Shown here: piece after piece, positions 32,381 through 35,791 of the stretch | Layout of the letters: every line of letters begins with the position of its first letter | How positions within the stretch are numbered: the stretch's first letter is position 1 | Source of the DNA: Sporomusaceae bacterium UBA1887 | GTDB lineage: Bacteria > Bacillota > Negativicutes > Sporomusales > DSM-15969 | Assembly (NCBI GenBank): GCA_002337925.1 | Contig: DDHB01000007.1 | Span: 3,005-38,795, forward strand | Reading direction: 5' to 3' | DNA: 35,791 nt | Program-made: the position numbers and the translations under genes | The notes under the pieces: generated by a model | The model's input: only the letters and a program-made list of their open reading frames with translations | The model's database searches: none | Told to the model about the DNA's origin: nothing

Positions 32381-32422
32381 TATGATAAAGTTTACAAAGT
32401 TACACATGAGGGGGAAGTTGAT

Positions 32423-33190
32423 GTGTCGAAACGGCTTACAGTGTTTATAATCTTAGGTATGTTTATTTTGTCACTAGGTTTGGCGGGCTGTGGCTCGTCT
32501 CAGCCGGCGGCTAAGAAAGTCTTGAAGGTGGGTTCTGATACGGCGTTTGCTCCTTTTGAATTCCAGGATGAAAAAACAAAGGATTATGTCGGTTTCGATA
32601 TGGACCTCATTAAAGCTCTTGGTAAACAAATGGGTTACGAGGTAGAAGTGCAAAGCTTGAACTTTGACGGTTTGATTCCTGCATTGGAATCAGGTAATAT
32701 TGATGCTACCATTTCGGCGATGACAATCACCGATGAACGGGCTAAGAAAGTTAACTTCACAAAGCCTTATTACAAATCGGGCTTGTCTATGGTTGTTAAA
32801 TCGGATAACGACACGATTAAATCCTTTAAAGATCTTGATGGCAAGCGTATAGCTGTACAAATCGGCACTACCGGTGCTGATGAAGCTAAAAAGATCAAGG
32901 ATGCTAAGGTCCGCGAATTCAATACCGCTCCTGAAGCGTTCCTGGAACTGAAAAATGGCGGCGTAGATGCTGTGGTAAATGATATGCCTGTAAATGACTA
33001 CTACATCAAACAGGCTGGCGGTAAAGATGCGAAAACCGTAGGTGCTCCGCTTTCCTCCGAAGACTATGGTATTGCTACTGCCAAGAAAAATACCGAGCTG
33101 GCTAAGAAATTCGACCAGGCTCTAGAAGAACTGAAGAAAAATGGCGAGTACGAAAAAATCTATGTAAAATGGTTTGGCAAAAAACCTTAA
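32423..33190 (+). CDS. Amino acid ABC transporter substrate-binding lipoprotein (GlnH-like), copy 1
   Basis: A 255-residue periplasmic-type binding protein anchored as a lipoprotein: signal sequence VSKRLTVFIILGMFILSLGL with lipobox LAGC. The mature part is a family 3 solute-binding fold (KVGSDTAFAPFEFQDE, GFDMDLIKALGKQMGYEVEV, FDGLIPALESGNIDATISAM, TITDERAKKVNFTKPYYKSG, IAVQIGTTGADEAKKI), closest in pattern to glutamine or basic amino acid binders. GTG 32423 follows GAGGGGGA and gives a proper signal peptide; the overlapping ATG at 32421 is in another frame. It has its own promoter and terminator. The ligand is not resolved. Confidence 0.9.
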   Translation: MSKRLTVFIILGMFILSLGLAGCGSSQPAAKKVLKVGSDTAFAPFEFQDEKTKDYVGFDMDLIKALGKQMGYEVEVQSLNFDGLIPALESGNIDATISAMTITDERAKKVNFTKPYYKSGLSMVVKSDNDTIKSFKDLDGKRIAVQIGTTGADEAKKIKDAKVREFNTAPEAFLELKNGGVDAVVNDMPVNDYYIKQAGGKDAKTVGAPLSSEDYGIATAKKNTELAKKFDQALEELKKNGEYEKIYVKWFGKKP

Positions 33191-33205
33191 TAGGTTTAGA
33201 GAGAG

Positions 33206-33240
33206 AGCAGGTGAATCCGTAAGGGTTCACCTGCTTTTAC
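33206..33240 (+). terminator. Intrinsic terminator after first binding-protein gene
   Basis: AGCAGGTGAATCC (33206-33218), loop GTAA, GGGTTCACCTGCT (33223-33235) form a 13-bp stem with one G-U pair, followed by TTTTACTTTTG. Confidence 0.9.
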
Positions 33241-33303
33241 TTTTGTGTCCGTATTAACAACTGATTTGAGTCCGTGAGGGTTGTACTTTTTTAAGCTCAG
33301 TGC

Positions 33304-33332
33304 TTGTATATGCGTACAGAGTGATGTATAAT
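33304..33332 (+). promoter_or_regulatory. Sigma-A promoter of second binding-protein gene
   Basis: TTGTAT at 33304-33309 and TATAAT at 33327-33332 with a 17-base spacer. The start codon is about 48 bases downstream. Confidence 0.7.
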
Positions 33333-33379
33333 TATTTACATTAAGCTTATAAAGTATGTTTTTTAGGAGGTCATTTGTT

Positions 33380-34156
33380 GTGTCCAAAAAATTAGTTGCT
33401 ATTATTCTCAGCGTTTTTGTATTGGCGATAGCACTTGCCGGCTGTGGTGGTCAGGCTGATCAGAAACAAGGTGCTAAAGCCAAAGTTCTAAAGGTTGGCA
33501 CTGAGCCAAGTTTTGCTCCTTTTGAGTTTCAGGAAGAAGGCAGTAAAGAATACACTGGTTTTGATATGGATCTGATCAGAGCGATCGGTAAACAAATGGG
33601 ATACGAAGTACAGATCGTCAGCATGGGCTTTGACGGCCTTATCCCTGCATTGGAAAGCGGTCAGATAGATGCTGCTGCTTCCGGTATGAGTATTACCGAG
33701 GAACGGACTAAGAAAGTGGCTTTTTCTAAGCCTTACTATAAATCCGGCCTTACTATGGTAATTAAGAACGATAACAATTCAGTAAAATCGTTTAAAGATC
33801 TGGAAGGCAAAAGCATTGGCGTTCAGATTGGGACTACCGGTGCTGAAGAAGCAAGAAAAATTAAAGACGCTAAAATTCGTGAATTTAATACACCTCCCGA
33901 AGCTTTCCTGGAGTTGAAGAATGGCGGCGTTGACGCTGTAGTCAACGATTTACCTGTCAACGAGTATTTCATCGCAAAAACCGGTGCCAAAGATGTCAAA
34001 TTAGCCGGTGAAGTACAAAATGCCGAGAACTACGGTATTGCCATTGCTAAGAAAAATACCGAGCTAGCTGAAAAAGTCAACAAGGCTTTGGATGAAGTAA
34101 AAGCTAATGGTGAATATGAAAAGATCTATATGAAATGGTTTAATAAAAAACCGTAA
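33380..34156 (+). CDS. Amino acid ABC transporter substrate-binding lipoprotein (GlnH-like), copy 2
   Basis: A 258-residue paralogue of the preceding gene, with the same layout: signal peptide ending LAIALAGC, then KVGTEPSFAPFEFQEEGSKE, FDMDLIRAIGKQMGYE, FDGLIPALESGQIDAAASGM, KPYYKSGLTMVIKND, IGTTGAEEARKIKDAKIREF and the same KIYMKWFNKKP end. Long blocks are near-identical between the two, indicating tandem duplication. GTG 33380 follows TAGGAGG with 9-base spacing. Differences cluster in ligand-lobe loops (for example LSSEDYG against VQNAENYG), so the two may differ in ligand or affinity. Confidence 0.9.
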   Translation: MSKKLVAIILSVFVLAIALAGCGGQADQKQGAKAKVLKVGTEPSFAPFEFQEEGSKEYTGFDMDLIRAIGKQMGYEVQIVSMGFDGLIPALESGQIDAAASGMSITEERTKKVAFSKPYYKSGLTMVIKNDNNSVKSFKDLEGKSIGVQIGTTGAEEARKIKDAKIREFNTPPEAFLELKNGGVDAVVNDLPVNEYFIAKTGAKDVKLAGEVQNAENYGIAIAKKNTELAEKVNKALDEVKANGEYEKIYMKWFNKKP

Positions 34157-34181
34157 TATAGCACGATAAGAAAACAATCAA

Positions 34182-34219
34182 GGGAGATTGCAGCGAAGCG
34201 GCAATCTCTCTTCTTTTTT
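34182..34219 (+). terminator. Intrinsic terminator after second binding-protein gene
   Basis: GGGAGATTGC (34182-34191) pairs with GCAATCTCTC (34201-34210, one G-U pair), followed by a T-rich tract TTCTTTTTT. Confidence 0.88.
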
Positions 34220-34235
34220 AACCAGAAATTAATGA

Positions 34236-34263
34236 TTGACAGGCTAATGTGAGATGCTATAAT
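34236..34263 (+). promoter_or_regulatory. Consensus sigma-A promoter of permease-ATPase genes
   Basis: A perfect TTGACA (34236-34241) and perfect TATAAT (34258-34263) are separated by 16 bases. The permease start is about 70 bases downstream. Confidence 0.8.
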
Positions 34264-34332
34264 CTTAATGTGCATTTATATGCAAATGGCTGACGAATAA
34301 AAAAGATTATGATAGATAAAAGGTGAGAACTG

Positions 34333-34998
34333 ATGAATTTTGATTTTGATTTAGTTGTCAAGTCCTTTCCCTTGTTGCTGCTTGGAGCAGGCGTTACCAT
34401 TCAAATTACGGCACTGAGCGTAGGCTTTGGGTTGCTCATTGGTATGTTTGTGGGGATTGCCCGCCTGTCAAAGGTGAAACTTGTCAAATTTTTAGCTACT
34501 GTTTATGTCGACTTTATTCGCGGTACTCCGCTGTTAGTACAGATCTTTTTGATTTATTTTGCGTTACCAATGATTATTGGTCAGCGGATTGATCCTTTTA
34601 TAGCCGCAATTACTGCCTGTAGTGTGAACAGCGGAGCTTATGTGGCCGAAATTTTCCGCGCAGGTATTCAGTCTATCGATAAAGGGCAAATGGAAGCAGG
34701 ACGTTCTTTAGGGATGACCTGGACCCAAACAATGCGGTTTATTATTTTGCCACAGGCTTTTAAACGCATTATTCCACCACTCGGCAATGAGTTTATTGCC
34801 ATGCTGAAAGACTCCTCACTGGTATCCGTTATTGGCTTTGAAGAATTGACCCGCCGGGGACAGCTCATTATTGCCCGTACTTATGGTTCTTTTGAGATCT
34901 GGCTGACAGTAGCATTCATTTACCTGGTGATGACGCTGACTATTTCCCGCCTGGTGGATTATCTGGAGCGGAGGTACAAGATCGATGATAAGCATTAA
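34333..34998 (+). CDS. Polar amino acid ABC transporter permease (HisM/GlnP family)
   Basis: A 221-residue inner-membrane permease with about five transmembrane segments (for example PLLLLGAGVTIQITALSVGF; FLATVYVDFIRGTPLLVQIF). The ATPase-docking EAA loop is clear: EAGRSLGMTWTQTMRFIILP then QAFKRIIPPLGNEFIAMLKD. The start at 34333 follows AGGTGAG. It overlaps the ATPase gene by 14 bases. With the two binding lipoproteins upstream it forms an importer for glutamine or a similar polar or basic amino acid. Confidence 0.92.
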   Translation: MNFDFDLVVKSFPLLLLGAGVTIQITALSVGFGLLIGMFVGIARLSKVKLVKFLATVYVDFIRGTPLLVQIFLIYFALPMIIGQRIDPFIAAITACSVNSGAYVAEIFRAGIQSIDKGQMEAGRSLGMTWTQTMRFIILPQAFKRIIPPLGNEFIAMLKDSSLVSVIGFEELTRRGQLIIARTYGSFEIWLTVAFIYLVMTLTISRLVDYLERRYKIDDKH

Positions 34999-35746
34999 GA
35001 ATATACATAAAAAATTCGGCAAACTCCATGTTCTTAAGGGTATTGATGCTCAGATCAAAGAAAAAGAAGTGGTCGTTATTATTGGGCCCAGCGGCTCAGG
35101 AAAAAGTACGCTTCTGCGCTGCATTAACTTCCTCGAAAAACCGAGTGCCGGCAAGATTGTGGTCAGCGGCGAGAACATCAATCTGGTGCAGGACAAAGAC
35201 GGACAGCTCAAGGTGGCGGATAAGCACCAGCTGCGGATGTTGCGTACCCGTCTGACGATGGTGTTCCAGCACTTCAACCTCTGGAGCCACATGACGGTGC
35301 TGGAGAACGTGATGGAAGCGCCGGTGCAGGTGCTGGGCTTAAGCAAGCAGGAAGCCCGCGCCCGTGCGGAAAAATACCTGGCGAAGGTGGGCATCGACGC
35401 GCGTCAGCAGATTAAATACCCGGTGCATCTGTCCGGTGGTCAGCAGCAGCGTGTCTCTATCGCCCGTGCGCTGGCGATGGAGCCGGAAGTGCTGCTGTTC
35501 GACGAACCGACCTCGGCGCTCGATCCTGAACTGGTGGGTGAAGTGCTGCGTATTATGCAGCAGCTGGCCGAAGAGGGAAAAACGATGGTGGTGGTAACTC
35601 ACGAGATGGGCTTCGCCCGTAACGTCTCCAACCACGTGATTTTCCTGCATCAGGGCATAATCGAAGAGCAGGGGCACCCGGATGAGGTGCTGGCGAATCC
35701 GAAGAGCCCACGTCTGCAGCAGTTCCTGAAAGGATCCTTGAAGTAG
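34985..35746 (+). CDS. Amino acid ABC transporter ATPase, chimeric (native 5' end, enterobacterial HisP-like 3' part)
   Basis: A complete 253-residue ABC ATPase: Walker A GPSGSGKST near residue 33, Q-loop in VFQHFNLWSH, signature LSGGQQQRVSIARAL, Walker B VLLFDEPTSALDPE, H-loop VVTHEMGF. The first ~40 codons match neighbouring base usage (ATA, AAA, TTA-rich). From about 35100-35140 the DNA becomes GC-rich with CTG/CGC/GCG codons, and the protein becomes nearly that of enterobacterial HisP (QDKDGQLKVADKHQLRMLRT; RLQQFLKGSLK end). The switch is in frame at the conserved Walker A/RCINFLEKPS stretch. See the foreign-segment entry; the true native 3' half may be missing. Confidence 0.75.
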   Translation: MISIKNIHKKFGKLHVLKGIDAQIKEKEVVVIIGPSGSGKSTLLRCINFLEKPSAGKIVVSGENINLVQDKDGQLKVADKHQLRMLRTRLTMVFQHFNLWSHMTVLENVMEAPVQVLGLSKQEARARAEKYLAKVGIDARQQIKYPVHLSGGQQQRVSIARALAMEPEVLLFDEPTSALDPELVGEVLRIMQQLAEEGKTMVVVTHEMGFARNVSNHVIFLHQGIIEEQGHPDEVLANPKSPRLQQFLKGSLK

Positions 35747-35791
35747 ATGAGATGTCCGCCCCCTTCCTGTGGGAGAGGGCATCAGGCCGCA
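35110..35791. other. Putative foreign (Enterobacterales-like) segment at the window end
   Basis: The last ~680 bases differ sharply from everything before them: GC-rich, CTG/GCG-dominated codons, and a protein sequence close to HisP of Salmonella, Klebsiella, Serratia and relatives. After the stop codon, CCTTCCTGTGGGAGAGGGC resembles the intergenic boilerplate common in Enterobacterales. The left boundary is approximate, between about 35100 and 35140. A chimeric assembly at a contig end, or sequencing contamination, is the simplest explanation; recent transfer by recombination at the conserved Walker A region is the alternative. Confidence 0.7.

Noticed and set aside
33270..33294. Weak ACAAC/GTTGT hairpin followed by T-run
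   Set aside because: Five base pairs with a long loop, and it follows a much stronger terminator at 33206; probably not functional.
1..35791. CRISPR arrays, tRNA or rRNA genes, transposases, phage genes
   Set aside because: I saw no regularly spaced repeats, cloverleaf or rRNA-like sequence, and no recombinase or phage protein in any frame.

Overview
This window reads as the late-flagellar region of an anaerobic, flagellated Firmicute. The gene order flgL, DUF6470 (yviE-like), fliW, csrA, flagellin, then flaG, fliD, fliS, a fliT-like gene is the Bacillus/Clostridium order. The moderate GC, the dispersed CHCEERSDVAI-type repeat and the style of the sugar genes make me favour a Negativicutes member (Sporomusa/Pelosinus-like). 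That placement is inference; no rRNA is present.

Layout. (1) 1-3140: end of flgL, a DUF6470 gene, two copies of a short dispersed repeat, fliW, csrA, and a single flagellin gene with a sigma-28-like promoter, a structured leader with a GGA-loop hairpin (candidate CsrA site) and a strong terminator. (2) 3161-27764: a ~24.6 kb, all-plus-strand, tightly packed island of 19 glycan genes inserted between flagellin and flaG. It holds glycosyltransferases, methyltransferases, an acetyltransferase, a cytidylyltransferase/SDR pair with a glycerophosphotransferase-like protein, a perosamine-synthase-like aminotransferase, Gmd, a GDP-fucose-synthase-like protein, a radical SAM/pyruvyltransferase fusion, a HAD protein and an FkbM methyltransferase. 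It ends at a terminator near 27924-27957. Its position and content point to flagellin glycosylation. (3) 27971-31673: flaG, fliD, fliS, fliT-like and a FliD-C-like gene behind a second sigma-28-like promoter. (4) 31692-32339: a strong vegetative promoter, a ~250 nt structured leader/ncRNA candidate, a small double zinc-ribbon protein and a terminator. (5) 32353-35746: a polar amino acid ABC transporter (two tandem paralogous binding lipoproteins, a permease, an ATPase), each unit with clear promoters and terminators.

The most unusual feature is a recurring ~95-residue Rossmann-like module (glycine-rich YGAGxxG-type start, FxDN/FLDR, then PIYSP, then a VIIAS-type strand) found in eight island proteins. 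It is fused to, or inserted into, eight different catalytic contexts: acetyltransferase, two kinds of methyltransferase, three glycosyltransferases, a radical SAM/pyruvyltransferase and a HAD protein. It may be a common docking or substrate-sensing module for one glycan assembly machine. Two copies (genes at 9572 and 26664) are clearly recent duplicates attached to different catalytic domains.

The last ~650-690 bases are suspicious. Within the ATPase gene the sequence switches from low-GC native style to GC-rich sequence that I recognise as enterobacterial hisP plus an enterobacterial-style intergenic stretch. This is probably a chimeric contig end or contamination rather than a native gene.
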